64,000 nucleotides of DNA, taken from contig NZ_JBHFEI010000008.1 in assembly GCF_041928815.1 (NCBI RefSeq), positions 1 to 64,000 on the forward strand, written 5' to 3'. Shown in pieces: positions 9,173 to 17,933 of the stretch (its first letter is position 1; every line of letters starts with the position of its first letter). The DNA is from JBHFEI01 sp041928815. GTDB taxonomy: Bacteria > Pseudomonadota > Alphaproteobacteria > Rhizobiales > Rhizobiaceae. Both the position numbers and the translations under genes were made by a program. The notes under the pieces are model-generated. The model searched no databases, was not told where the DNA came from, and worked only from the letters and a program-made list of their open reading frames with translations.

Positions 9173-11035
9173 GTGGCAGCGGAGACCAGGACGGGCGACC
9201 CGGCCGGAAGCCGGACGGAAGGCGAGCGGGAGGCGTTTGCGGGTTTCGATGCGAAAAGCGTCGAACCCTATATCGTCAGGGATCCCGAGGCCTTCACCGT
9301 CAACCTCGCCCGGGCGGTCGAGCAGGCCGGCAAGGCGGCATCGGCCTGGCTCGCCCCGCGCGAGACCGGCGAGAAGACCGATGTCGTCGCCGAGCCCGTC
9401 GTCGACATGGTCAAGACCCTGTCGAAGGTCAGCGAATACTGGCTGAGCGATCCATCGCGCACGCTGGAGGCGCAGACGCACCTGCTCGGCAGCTACATGT
9501 CGATCTGGTCGCGCAGCCTGCAGAAGATGGCGGGCGATCCTATGCTGCCGCCGGCGCCGGCCAACACCGACAAGCGATTCTCCGACAAGGACTGGGTCGA
9601 CAATCCCTTCTTCGACTTCCTGCGGCAGGTCTATCTCGTCACCTCGGACTGGGCGGACCGCATGGCCTCCGGCGCGGAAGGCCTCGACCCCCACACCCGG
9701 CACAAGGCGGCCTTCTACGTCCGCCAGCTTTCGAGCGCGCTGTCGCCGAGCAATTTCGTCGCCACCAACCCGCAGCTCTACCGCGAGACGGTCGCCAACA
9801 ACGGCGCCAACCTCGTCAGGGGCATGCGGATGCTGGCCGAGGACATCGCCGCCGGCAAGGGCGACCTGCGCCTGCGCCAGACCGACACCAGCAAGTTCGC
9901 CATCGGCGAGAACATCGCGCTGACGCCGGGCAAGGTGGTCGCCCAGAGCGACATCTGCCAGATCCTCCAGTATGACGCGACGACCGAGACGGTGCTGAAG
10001 CGGCCCTTGATGATCTGCCCGCCCTGGATCAACAAATTCTATGTCCTCGACCTCAACCCGCAGAAATCCTTCATCCGCTGGGCGGTGGACCAGGGCCATA
10101 CCGTCTTCGTCATCTCCTGGGTCAACCCGGACGAGCGGCATGCGGAGAAGGACTGGGAATCGTATGCCCGCGAGGGCATCGGCTTTGCCCTCGACACGAT
10201 CCGGCAGGCGACCGGCGAAGAGGAGGTCAATGCGATCGGCTATTGCGTCGGGGGCACGCTGCTCGCCGCGACGCTGGCGCTGCACGCGCAGGAGGGCGAC
10301 ACGCGCATCCGCACCGCGACCCTCTTCACCACCCAGGTCGACTTCACCCATGCCGGCGACCTGAAGGTCTTCGTCGACGAGGAGCAGATCGCCCAGATCG
10401 AGGCGTCCATGCAGCCGAACGGCTATCTCGAAGGCTCGAAGATGGCAACGGCCTTCAACATGCTGCGCGCCTCGGAACTGATCTGGCCCTATGTGGTCAA
10501 CAATTACCTGAAGGGCCAAGAGCCGATGCCCTTCGACCTGCTCTATTGGAATTCCGATTCGACGCGGATGCCGGCGGCCAACCACTCCTTCTACCTGCGC
10601 AACTGCTACCTCGAGAACACGCTGTCCAGGGGCGAGATGCGGCTTGCCGGCAAGACGCTCTCGCTCTCAGACGTCACGGTGCCGATCTACAACCTCGCCG
10701 CCAAGGAGGATCACATCGCGCCGGCGAAATCGGTGTTCGTCGGCTCAGGGCTCTTCGGCGGCAAGGTCACCTACGTCATGTCCGGCTCCGGCCATATCGC
10801 CGGCGTCGTCAATCCGCCGGACAAGATGAAATACCAGTTCTGGACGGGGCCGGCACCGAAGGGCGCCTTCGAGGACTGGGTGAAGAAGGCGAAGGAAACG
10901 CCCGGATCCTGGTGGCCGCACTGGCACCAGTGGATCGAGAAGCAGGACGGGCGCCGGGTTCCCAGGCGCAAGACCGGGGGGCCGCTGAACTCCATCGAAG
11001 AGGCGCCCGGCTCCTTCGTCCGCGTCCGCATCTAG
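9173..11035 (+). CDS. phaC: Class I poly(3-hydroxyalkanoate) synthase
   Basis: 620 residues. It polymerises 3-hydroxyacyl-CoA into PHA granules. The lipase-like box is GYCVGG with nucleophile Cys358; Asp513 (AAKEDH) and His541 (GSGHIAG) complete the triad. The single-subunit size indicates class I. The start is inferred as the GTG at 9173, because GGGGAGGA lies 6 nt upstream. An in-frame ATG at 9155 would place the ribosome site inside the gene. No phaA, phaB or phasin gene is nearby; sfsA follows after 14 nt. Confidence 0.95.
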   Translation: MAAETRTGDPAGSRTEGEREAFAGFDAKSVEPYIVRDPEAFTVNLARAVEQAGKAASAWLAPRETGEKTDVVAEPVVDMVKTLSKVSEYWLSDPSRTLEAQTHLLGSYMSIWSRSLQKMAGDPMLPPAPANTDKRFSDKDWVDNPFFDFLRQVYLVTSDWADRMASGAEGLDPHTRHKAAFYVRQLSSALSPSNFVATNPQLYRETVANNGANLVRGMRMLAEDIAAGKGDLRLRQTDTSKFAIGENIALTPGKVVAQSDICQILQYDATTETVLKRPLMICPPWINKFYVLDLNPQKSFIRWAVDQGHTVFVISWVNPDERHAEKDWESYAREGIGFALDTIRQATGEEEVNAIGYCVGGTLLAATLALHAQEGDTRIRTATLFTTQVDFTHAGDLKVFVDEEQIAQIEASMQPNGYLEGSKMATAFNMLRASELIWPYVVNNYLKGQEPMPFDLLYWNSDSTRMPAANHSFYLRNCYLENTLSRGEMRLAGKTLSLSDVTVPIYNLAAKEDHIAPAKSVFVGSGLFGGKVTYVMSGSGHIAGVVNPPDKMKYQFWTGPAPKGAFEDWVKKAKETPGSWWPHWHQWIEKQDGRRVPRRKTGGPLNSIEEAPGSFVRVRI

Positions 11036-11049
11036 ACGGCTGATCCGCG

Positions 11050-11769
11050 ATGCGCTTTGCCCCGCCGCTCGTGCCGGCAACCCTGGTGCGGCGCTACAAA
11101 CGCTTTCTCTTCGACGCCGTCACCGGCACCGGAGCGGCGATCACCGGCTTCTGCCCGAACACCGGCTCGATGCGCGGGCTGACGGAACCGGGCATCCGCA
11201 TCTGGATGTCCGAGCATGACAGCCCGGCACGGAAATACCGTCATGCGCTGGAAATGGTCGAGATCGGCGGTGACTTCATCGGCGTCAACACGGCCCTTCC
11301 GAACCGGCTTGCGGAGGAAGCGATTGTCGCCGGCCAGGTGGCGGATCTCGCCTCCTATGCGACGCTCGAACGGGAGCGCGCCTATGGCGCGCAATCGCGC
11401 ATCGACATGCTGCTCACCGACCCGGCGAAGGGCCGGTGCTATGTCGAGGTGAAGAACGTCCATTTCAGCCGCAGCCCGGGCCTCGCGGAATTCCCGGACA
11501 GCCCGACGCAGCGCGGCGCCCGCCATCTCGACGAGCTCTCCGCCATGGTGGCGGCGGGCCACCGGGCGGTCATGGTCTACCTGGTGCAGCGCGGCGACTG
11601 CGACAGGCTCGCGATCGCCGCCGATTTCGATCCGGCCTATGCCGACGCCTTCCGCCGGGCGCGGGCGGCAGGGGTGGAGGCCTATGCGGTCGCCTGCGCG
11701 GTTTCACCGGCGCAAATCACGCCGACCGGCCTGATCGCGATAGACGAGCAGGGTCCGGCTGCATTATGA
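11050..11769 (+). CDS. sfsA: DNA/RNA nuclease SfsA family
   Basis: 239 residues, full length. Characteristic segments are VRRYKRFLFDA near the N-terminus (an OB-like nucleic-acid-binding part), then RIDMLL, CYVEVKNV (the PD-(D/E)xK-like Asp and Glu-x-Lys) and RGARHLDEL. The family was named for a sugar-fermentation phenotype and is now viewed as a nuclease-like protein; its role in this organism is unknown. It is packed between phaC (14 nt) and map (19 nt), suggesting co-transcription. Confidence 0.92.
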   Translation: MRFAPPLVPATLVRRYKRFLFDAVTGTGAAITGFCPNTGSMRGLTEPGIRIWMSEHDSPARKYRHALEMVEIGGDFIGVNTALPNRLAEEAIVAGQVADLASYATLERERAYGAQSRIDMLLTDPAKGRCYVEVKNVHFSRSPGLAEFPDSPTQRGARHLDELSAMVAAGHRAVMVYLVQRGDCDRLAIAADFDPAYADAFRRARAAGVEAYAVACAVSPAQITPTGLIAIDEQGPAAL

Positions 11770-11788
11770 CAGCCGGAAGGAAGAACGG

Positions 11789-12628
11789 ATGTTTCACGGC
11801 ATGGTCACCTATATCGACGCCGCCTCGGCGCCCAACCGCAACACCGGCGTGATCCGGCTCCACGACGCGGAGGCGTTCGACGGCATGCGCAGGGCCTGCC
11901 AGCTGACCGCGCGCTGCCTCGACGCGCTTGCCGAGCGCGTCTCGCCCGGAGTGACCACCAACGAGATCGACCGCTTCGTCTACGAATTCGGACGGGACCA
12001 CGGCGCGCTTCCCGCGACGCTCAACTATCGCGGCTACACCAAGTTCACCTGTACCTCGATCAACCACGTCGTCTGCCACGGCATTCCCGACGACAAGCCG
12101 CTGCGCGAGGGGGACGTCGTCAATATCGACGTGACCTTCATTGTCGACGGCTGGCACGGGGATGCGAGCCGGATGTATCCCGTCGGCCAGATCAAGCGCG
12201 CCGCCGAGCGGCTGATGGAGGTGACCTACGAATGCCTGTTGCGCGGCATCGCGGCGGTGAAGCCCGGCGCCCGCACCGGCGCGATCGGCCAGGCGATCCA
12301 GTCCTATGCGGAGGCCGAGCGCTGTTCCGTCGTGCGCGACTTCTGCGGCCACGGCGTCGGACGGCTCTTCCACGATACGCCGAACATCCTGCATTACGGC
12401 CGCGCCAACGAGGGACCGGAACTGCGCGAAGGCATGATCTTCACCATCGAGCCGATGATCAATCTCGGCCGGCCGCATGTGAAGGTGCTGTCGGACGGTT
12501 GGACGGCGGTGACCCGCGACCGCTCGCTCTCGGCGCAATACGAGCACACGGTCGGGGTCACGGCGACCGGCTGCGAGGTCTTCACCCTTTCCCCCGCCGG
12601 TCTAGACCGGCCCGGCCTTCCTGCCTGA
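11789..12628 (+). CDS. map: Methionine aminopeptidase, type I
   Basis: 279 residues. It removes N-terminal methionine from nascent proteins. All five metal ligands are visible: Asp114 (NIDVTF), Asp125 (HGDASR), His188 (CGHGVG), Glu221 (TIEPM) and Glu252 (YEHTVGV). The residues before about position 20 form a short extension. GGAAGGAAGAACGG precedes the ATG. It lies in the sfsA-map-radC run, an arrangement I recall as common in rhizobia. Confidence 0.97.
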   Translation: MFHGMVTYIDAASAPNRNTGVIRLHDAEAFDGMRRACQLTARCLDALAERVSPGVTTNEIDRFVYEFGRDHGALPATLNYRGYTKFTCTSINHVVCHGIPDDKPLREGDVVNIDVTFIVDGWHGDASRMYPVGQIKRAAERLMEVTYECLLRGIAAVKPGARTGAIGQAIQSYAEAERCSVVRDFCGHGVGRLFHDTPNILHYGRANEGPELREGMIFTIEPMINLGRPHVKVLSDGWTAVTRDRSLSAQYEHTVGVTATGCEVFTLSPAGLDRPGLPA

Positions 12629-12649
12629 CGCGTCCAGGGCACCGAACCG

Positions 12650-13423
12650 ATGGCCAAGTCTCCCCCGCCGCCGATCGACCCGAACATCGAGGACGGCGAC
12701 GAGCGGGGTTTCTTCGCCGAGCAGCAGGGCCGCGCTGTCGGGCCCGCAGACGGCGAGCACTACCACGGCCATCGCGACCGGCTGCGGGCGCGTTACAAGG
12801 ACAACGGCGATGCGGCGCTCGCCGACTACGAGATCCTCGAACTCCTGCTGTTCCGCCTCATCCCGCGACGCGACACCAAGCCGATCGCCAAGGCGCTGAT
12901 CGCGCGGTTCGGCACGCTTGCCGGCGTTTTCGGCGCGCCTCTGCCGCTGCTCCGGGAGGTCAAGGGCGTCGGGGAGGCGGTCGCGCTGGACCTGCGCCTG
13001 GTCGGCACCGCCGCGCAGCGGATGCTGAAGAGCGAGCTTCGCGGCAAGCAGGTGCTGGCCTCCTGGTCGTCGGTCATCGATTATTGCCGCAGCGCCATGG
13101 CCTACGAGACGCGCGAGCAGTTCCGCATCCTTTTCCTCGACAAGCGCAACGCGCTGATCGCCGACGAGGTGCAGCAGACCGGCACCGTCGACCACACGCC
13201 GGTCTATCCGCGGGAGGTGGTGAAACGGGCGCTGGAACTGTCGGCGACTGCGATCATCCTCGCGCATAACCATCCGTCCGGCGACCCGACGCCGTCGCGC
13301 GCCGACATCGAGATGACCAAGCTGATCATCGACACGGCAAAGCCGCTCGGCATCACCGTGCACGACCACATCATCATCGGGAAGGACGGCCAGGTCAGTC
13401 TCAGGGGGCTGAAGCTCATCTGA
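12650..13423 (+). CDS. radC: RadC family JAB/MPN-domain protein
   Basis: 257 residues. An N-terminal helix-hairpin-helix region (VKGVGEAVAL, about 104-113) precedes a JAMM metalloprotease-like motif, HNHPSGDPTPSRAD, with His206, His208 and Asp219. The historical assignment to DNA repair is doubtful; the family's real role is not established. It starts 21 nt after map. Confidence 0.93.
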   Translation: MAKSPPPPIDPNIEDGDERGFFAEQQGRAVGPADGEHYHGHRDRLRARYKDNGDAALADYEILELLLFRLIPRRDTKPIAKALIARFGTLAGVFGAPLPLLREVKGVGEAVALDLRLVGTAAQRMLKSELRGKQVLASWSSVIDYCRSAMAYETREQFRILFLDKRNALIADEVQQTGTVDHTPVYPREVVKRALELSATAIILAHNHPSGDPTPSRADIEMTKLIIDTAKPLGITVHDHIIIGKDGQVSLRGLKLI

Positions 13424-13485
13424 ATATTGCCGTCATGTTCACGCAGTAAGGAAAAGCAACCACTCCACCTCCTTCGGGATCAGCC

Positions 13486-14085
13486 ATGACCTTCACGTTC
13501 CGCATCCCGCATCTCCTCCGCGACACCCGGCTGCGCCGCACGGCGCTCTGGATCCTCGCCGTGCTCGTCTTCGTGCCCGCGGACCATGCGGTCAGGCTCT
13601 ATTCGAGCGGCAATTTCCACACGGTCGTCCCCGGGGAGGTCTATCGCTCGGCGCAACTGACGCCGGAAGCGCTGACGGCGATCAACAAGACCTACGGGAT
13701 CGGCACCGTCCTCAATCTCCGCGGGGAAAGCCGCGGCGCGCCCTGGTACGACCGGGAGCTCGAAGCCACCCGCGCGCTCGGCATCGATCACGTGGATTTC
13801 GGCATGTCGGCCAACCGCAAGCTCAGCCAGGCGGAAGCGCAGGCGCTGATCGCCGTGATGCGCGCGGCGAAAAAACCGCTGCTGATCCATTGCAAAGCCG
13901 GCGCCGACCGCACGGGCCTTGCCGCCGCGCTCTACCTCGCCGCGATCGACGGCGCTGGAGAAGAGGCCGCGGAAGGCCAGATCTCCATCAATTACGGGCA
14001 TATCTCCCTGCCCTATGTCGGCGCCTATGCGATGGACGAGACCTTCGAGGACATGGAACCGGCACTCGGTTTTCCCGATTCCTGA
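13486..14085 (+). CDS. Membrane-anchored dual-specificity/tyrosine phosphatase-like protein
   Basis: 199 residues. A basic N-terminus and hydrophobic segment (about 20-32) suggest an uncleaved anchor or signal. The catalytic loop is HCKAGADRTG with Cys136 and Arg142, matching the CX5R phosphatase signature. The NLRG segment (77-80) and VYRSAQL (52-58) are typical of the Siw14/DSP-like bacterial group. Substrate unknown; phosphoprotein, phosphoinositide-like or polysaccharide-linked roles are possible. Downstream of radC by 62 nt, probably with its own control. Confidence 0.85.
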   Translation: MTFTFRIPHLLRDTRLRRTALWILAVLVFVPADHAVRLYSSGNFHTVVPGEVYRSAQLTPEALTAINKTYGIGTVLNLRGESRGAPWYDRELEATRALGIDHVDFGMSANRKLSQAEAQALIAVMRAAKKPLLIHCKAGADRTGLAAALYLAAIDGAGEEAAEGQISINYGHISLPYVGAYAMDETFEDMEPALGFPDS

Positions 14086-14138
14086 CGCCGATAACAGATC
14101 GGTGAGATTGATTTGTTAACCTTGGCACTCGACACTTC

Positions 14139-14151
14139 TGTGCAGTGCACA
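14139..14151. promoter_or_regulatory. Perfect palindrome upstream of sthA
   Basis: TGTGCA-G-TGCACA is a perfect 13-bp dyad centred 38 bp before the sthA ATG, in a position suited to an operator. No regulator is identified. Confidence 0.3.
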
Positions 14152-14182
14152 ATGATTCTCTCGACCCGACCGGACATCAGCC

Positions 14183-15610
14183 ATGAACCAGTATGACCTC
14201 GTCGTCGTGGGCAGCGGGCCCGCGGGCCGCAGGGGCGCCATCCAGGCGGCCAAGCTCGGAAAGAAAGTCCTCGTCATCGAACAGGGAAAGCGGGTGGGCG
14301 GCGTCTCGGTCCACACCGGCACGATCCCGTCGAAGACGCTGCGCGAGACCGCGCTCAACCTGTCGGGCTGGCGCGAGCGCGGCTTCTACGGGCGCGCCTA
14401 CCGCGTCAAGCAGGAGATTTCCGCCGACGACCTGCGCCGCCGCCTACTGATCACGCTCGACCATGAAGTGGAGGTGCTCGAACACCAGTTCGCCCGCAAC
14501 CGGGTGCAGCACATGCGCGGCAAGGCGAGCTTCCTGTCGCCGAGCACGCTGCAGGTGGTCAAGGACGACGGCGACGTGATCACCGTCAGCGCCGTCAGCA
14601 TCCTGCTCGCCGTCGGCACGAAGCCGTTCCGCCCCGACTACATGCCGTTCGACGGCGAATCCGTCATCGACAGCGACGAACTGCTCGACATCGGCAACCT
14701 GCCGCGCTCGATGGTGGTGATCGGCGCTGGCGTCATCGGGATCGAATATGCGACGATCTTTTCGGCGCTCGACACCAACGTCACGCTGCTCGATCCGAAG
14801 GCGACGATGCTCGACTTCATCGACAAGGAGATCGTCGAGGACTTCACCTACCAGCTTCGCGACCGCAACATGAAGCTAATCCTCGGTCAGAAGGCGGCGA
14901 AGGTGGAGAAGATCGGCCCCGGCCGCTGCCAGGTGACGCTCGACAACGGCCGGATGGTCCATTCCGAAATGGTGCTGTTCTGCGCCGGGCGCATGGGCGC
15001 GACCGATACGCTGAACCTCGACGCCGCCGGCCTTACTGCCGACAATCGCGGCCGTCTCAGCGTCAACCCGGAGACGTTCCAGACCGAGGTTCCGAACATC
15101 TATGCGGCCGGCGACGTCGTCGGCTTCCCGAGTCTGGCGTCCACCTCGATGGAACAGGGCCGCATCGCCGCCCGCGTCGCCGTCGGCGCCATCGCCAAGG
15201 AGCCGCCGAAATATTTCCCCTACGGCATCTATGCCGTGCCGGAAATCTCCACCTGCGGCCTCAGCGAGGAGGAGGTGAAGGAGCGCGGCATCGGCTACGA
15301 ATGCGGCATCGCCCGCTTCCGCGAGACCTCGCGCGGCCACATCATGGGGCTCGACTCCGGCCTGCTGAAGCTGATCTTCTCGCTGAAGACGCGCCGCCTC
15401 CTCGGCGTCCACATCGTCGGCGAGGGCGCGACCGAACTCGTGCACATCGGCCAGGCGGTGCTGAACCTCAAGGGCACGGTCGAGTATTTCGTCGAGAACA
15501 CCTTCAACTATCCGACGCTTGCCGAGGCCTACAAGATCGCCGGTCTCGACGCGCTGAACCGCATGGGCGAACCGAAGCCGCCCGCCCCGCCCTCGCCGAC
15601 GGCGGCGTGA
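14183..15610 (+). CDS. sthA: Si-specific (soluble) NAD(P)+ transhydrogenase
   Basis: 475 residues, FAD-dependent pyridine nucleotide-disulfide oxidoreductase fold. The FAD motif is VVVGSGPAG near the N-terminus, the NAD(P) motif GAGVIGIEYATIF lies about 180-192, and the C-terminal dimer domain has HIVGEGATELVHIGQ. At the usual redox-disulfide site the sequence is GGVSVHTGTIPSKTL, with no cysteine, which excludes dihydrolipoyl dehydrogenase, glutathione reductase and mercuric reductase and fits SthA. It balances NADPH and NADH in the cytosol. Ends at a strong bidirectional terminator shared with tig. Confidence 0.94.
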   Translation: MNQYDLVVVGSGPAGRRGAIQAAKLGKKVLVIEQGKRVGGVSVHTGTIPSKTLRETALNLSGWRERGFYGRAYRVKQEISADDLRRRLLITLDHEVEVLEHQFARNRVQHMRGKASFLSPSTLQVVKDDGDVITVSAVSILLAVGTKPFRPDYMPFDGESVIDSDELLDIGNLPRSMVVIGAGVIGIEYATIFSALDTNVTLLDPKATMLDFIDKEIVEDFTYQLRDRNMKLILGQKAAKVEKIGPGRCQVTLDNGRMVHSEMVLFCAGRMGATDTLNLDAAGLTADNRGRLSVNPETFQTEVPNIYAAGDVVGFPSLASTSMEQGRIAARVAVGAIAKEPPKYFPYGIYAVPEISTCGLSEEEVKERGIGYECGIARFRETSRGHIMGLDSGLLKLIFSLKTRRLLGVHIVGEGATELVHIGQAVLNLKGTVEYFVENTFNYPTLAEAYKIAGLDALNRMGEPKPPAPPSPTAA

Positions 15611-15619
15611 CACGCCCAC

Positions 15620-15650
15620 AAAAAAGGCCGCTTCGGAAGCGGCCTTTTTC
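15620..15650. terminator. Bidirectional terminator between sthA and tig
   Basis: GGCCGCTT-CGG-AAGCGGCC (15626-15644) is flanked by A-run and T-run, so it works as an intrinsic terminator for both converging genes. Confidence 0.85.
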
Positions 15651-15669
15651 TTGATCCGGTGAAGGAGAT

Positions 15670-17133
15670 TTACTCCGCGTCTTCGGATGCGGCGTCCTCT
15701 GCGGCAGCCTTCTTCTTCGAGGCCGCCTTCTTCTTCGGAGCCGCAGGCTCCTCGCCGGTCACTTCCTCGGAGGCAGCGGCGGCGGGCTTCGTCTCGTCCT
15801 CGTCGTCGGCGAGCAGCTCTTCCTTGCTCACTTCACGATCGGTCACGTCGATCGACGACAGCAGGTGGTCGACGACCTTTTCCTCATAGATCGGCGCGCG
15901 CAGCGAGGCGGACGCGCCGGGCGTGTTGCGGAAATAGTCGAGGATCTGCTTCTCCTGGCCGGGGAACTGGCGGAGCTGCTCGTAGAGCGAGCGCTGCATC
16001 TCTTCTTCGGTCACGTCGATGCCGGCCTTCTCGCCGATTTCGGACAAGACCAGGCCGAGGCGCACGCGGCGCTCGGCGAGCTTGCGGTATTCGACGCGGG
16101 CGTCCTCTTCCGTCGTCTCCTCGTCGGCGAAGGTCTTGCCGGCCTGCTGCAGGTCGGTGTTGATCTGGCGCCAGATGTTCTCGAACTCGGCATCGACGAG
16201 GCGCGAGGGCGTGTCGAAGGCATATTGCGCGTCGAGCTGGTCGAGGATCTGCCGCTTGACCTTCTGGCGGGTCACCGAGCCGTACTGGCTCTCGATCTGG
16301 CCGCGCACGATCTCGCGCAGCTTGTCGGCGGATTCGAGGCCGAGCTTCTTGGCGAGGTCGTCATTGATTTCGACCGGCTGGGCTGCGGCAACGGACTTGA
16401 CCGTGATGTCGAAAGTGGCGTCCTTGCCGGCGAGGTTCGCGGCCGGATATTCGGCCGGGAAGGTGACGTTGATCACCTTCTCGTCGCCGGCGGAAAGCCC
16501 GACGAGCTGCTCCTCGAAGCCCGGAATGAACCGCTTGGAACCGAGGACGAGTTCGGCGTCCTCGTCCTTGCCGCCGTCGAAGGCCTCGCCGTCGACCTTG
16601 CCGAGATAGTCGATGGTGACGCGATCGCCGTCTTCGGCGGCGCCCTCCTTCGTCTCGTAGCTGCGGGCGTTCTCGGCGATCTTGAGGATCTGCTCCTCGA
16701 CCTCCGCATCGTCGATCTTGACGACGTCGCGGGTGATCTTGATGCCGCTGACGTCCTGGAGCTCGAACTTCGGCAGCACTTCATAGGCGAGCGTGAACTC
16801 GAAATCGGCCTTGGCATCCAGGATGCGCTCGGCCTCCTGCTGGTCCTCGGTCATCGCCACTTCCGGCTGCGTCGCCGACTTCTCGCCGCGGCCGCTGAGG
16901 ATCTCGGTCGGCTTGTCGCGGACGATCTCGTTGACGAGCTCGGCCATGATCGACTTGCCATAGACCTTCTTCAGATGCGCGACCGGCACCTTGCCGGGAC
17001 GGAAACCGTTGATGCGGATGCGGTCCTTGGTCTCCGCGAGGCGCTCGTTCATCCGAGCCTCCATGTCCGCGGCCGGGATGACCACCTTGAGTTCGCGCTT
17101 CAGCCCTTCAGCGAGCGTTTCGATAACCTGCAT
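15670..17133 (-). CDS. tig: Trigger factor, ribosome-associated chaperone
   Basis: 487 residues. The N-terminal ribosome-binding domain carries GFRPGKVP, the usual signature around residue 45. A central FKBP-type prolyl isomerase domain (about 160-250) contains DRVTIDYLGKVDGEAFDGG, and a C-terminal chaperone arm follows. The last 35 residues are Lys/Ala/Glu-rich (APKKKAASKKKAAAEDA), a tail I associate with rhizobial trigger factors. The ATG at 17133 has GAAGG 7 nt upstream; a TTG two codons earlier is less likely. A divergent tRNA-Leu lies about 350 nt upstream. Confidence 0.97.
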   Translation of the reverse strand: MQVIETLAEGLKRELKVVIPAADMEARMNERLAETKDRIRINGFRPGKVPVAHLKKVYGKSIMAELVNEIVRDKPTEILSGRGEKSATQPEVAMTEDQQEAERILDAKADFEFTLAYEVLPKFELQDVSGIKITRDVVKIDDAEVEEQILKIAENARSYETKEGAAEDGDRVTIDYLGKVDGEAFDGGKDEDAELVLGSKRFIPGFEEQLVGLSAGDEKVINVTFPAEYPAANLAGKDATFDITVKSVAAAQPVEINDDLAKKLGLESADKLREIVRGQIESQYGSVTRQKVKRQILDQLDAQYAFDTPSRLVDAEFENIWRQINTDLQQAGKTFADEETTEEDARVEYRKLAERRVRLGLVLSEIGEKAGIDVTEEEMQRSLYEQLRQFPGQEKQILDYFRNTPGASASLRAPIYEEKVVDHLLSSIDVTDREVSKEELLADDEDETKPAAAASEEVTGEEPAAPKKKAASKKKAAAEDAASEDAE

Positions 17134-17218
17134 GTTCAAACCTTCGTGTTACGGTGCGGGCGCCAGGCACAGCCTTGGCGCCTGAAGGCACCTGCGCCGA
17201 TCCTTGTTCCGGGTGTGG

Positions 17219-17248
17219 CCTTTACGCATGTCGCCCGCCCTGTTGCAA
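17219..17248 (-). promoter_or_regulatory. Candidate promoter of tig
   Basis: On the minus strand TTGCAA (17243-17248) and TAAAGG (17219-17224) with an 18-bp spacer, about 85 nt before the tig ATG. The rest of 17134-17488 holds GC-rich inverted repeats (for example GGCGCC pairs at about 17158-17200) and no gene I can support. Confidence 0.45.
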
Positions 17249-17443
17249 GCAAAATGGCGCCAGAACCGGGCGTTCTGCCAAAAAACTGCATGCCGCAACG
17301 CACTCTATCCCGGCGACCGCGCGGCGGCGGAAGCGCGCGAACCCGGACGGCCGGGGACGCGGGCGTCGTGCATGCGATCCGAGGCAAATACGCCATCGCA
17401 CCGGCCAAGGCAAGGCGGCGACGGACGGCGGCCCGGGCGGGGC

Positions 17444-17472
17444 TTGCAATGCCCGTGGCCCTTGTTTAACAG
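17444..17472 (+). promoter_or_regulatory. Promoter of tRNA-Leu
   Basis: TTGCAA (17444-17449) and TAACAG (17467-17472) with a 17-bp spacer; the tRNA starts 16 nt after the -10. Confidence 0.6.
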
Positions 17473-17488
17473 GGAACGGCTCCAGCAT

Positions 17489-17571
17489 GCCCGGTTGGTG
17501 GAATTGGTAGACACACTTGGTTTAGGTCCAAGCGCGAGAGCATGGGAGTTCGAGTCTCTCACCGGGCACCA
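17489..17571 (+). tRNA. tRNA-Leu (anticodon UAG)
   Basis: 83 nt including CCA, the length expected with a short variable arm. Acceptor strands GCCCGGT/ACCGGGC, anticodon loop TTTAGGT with TAG between CTTGG/CCAAG, and T-loop GTTCGAGTC. Confidence 0.96.
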
Positions 17572-17933
17572 TTTCCCTCTGCGGAAAAACTCATTTGCGA
17601 TTTTCCGGCAATAGGTTACGCGCTGTCCGCACCCTATAACGCGCCTCATCTCCTCACCCCACGGTGCCGTTGAAGGGGTTTAGAGACCCCGAAGCGCTGC
17701 CCTCACCCATTTGACGCCGATCGGACGCGGCAGTGACGGCTACCGCGGCCGGTGGTGTCGCATGACCTGCGCTGTCTGCAATCCGGGATCAGCGGGACCT
17801 GCGGCACCGACGTGCGTATGAAGAAAGAGAGCGCTTGTTCCATGCCGAACCCTTCTCCCGCATCTTCGGCACGTTCCGTCGGAAACCTTTGAAACCGTCG
17901 GCCGTTCCCCGGAGATGAGAGGGAGAACCGGCC
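17572..17933. other. Intergenic region, no gene recognised
   Basis: About 360 bp between tRNA-Leu and the DUF2937 gene. A short GGGGT/ACCCC hairpin occurs near 17675-17692. No open frame here looks real, and no convincing -35/-10 pair was found; GGAGATGAGAGGGAGAA just before 17934 supplies the ribosome site of the next gene. Confidence 0.5.

Noticed and set aside
8738..10585. A 615-codon minus-strand frame extending the SHOCT lipoprotein upstream over phaC
   Set aside because: Only the last 114 codons encode a plausible lipoprotein; the rest is antisense to phaC.
9173..11035. Possible PHA operon around phaC
   Set aside because: No phaA, phaB, phaR, phaZ or phasin gene is next to it; the neighbours are sfsA, map and radC.
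14120..14150. Sigma-54 site upstream of sthA (TGGCAC)
   Set aside because: The GC of the -12 element is missing at the required distance.
14183..15610. Calling the 475-residue flavoprotein a dihydrolipoamide dehydrogenase
   Set aside because: The redox-active cysteine pair is absent; the sequence GGVSVHTGTIPSKT fits soluble transhydrogenase.
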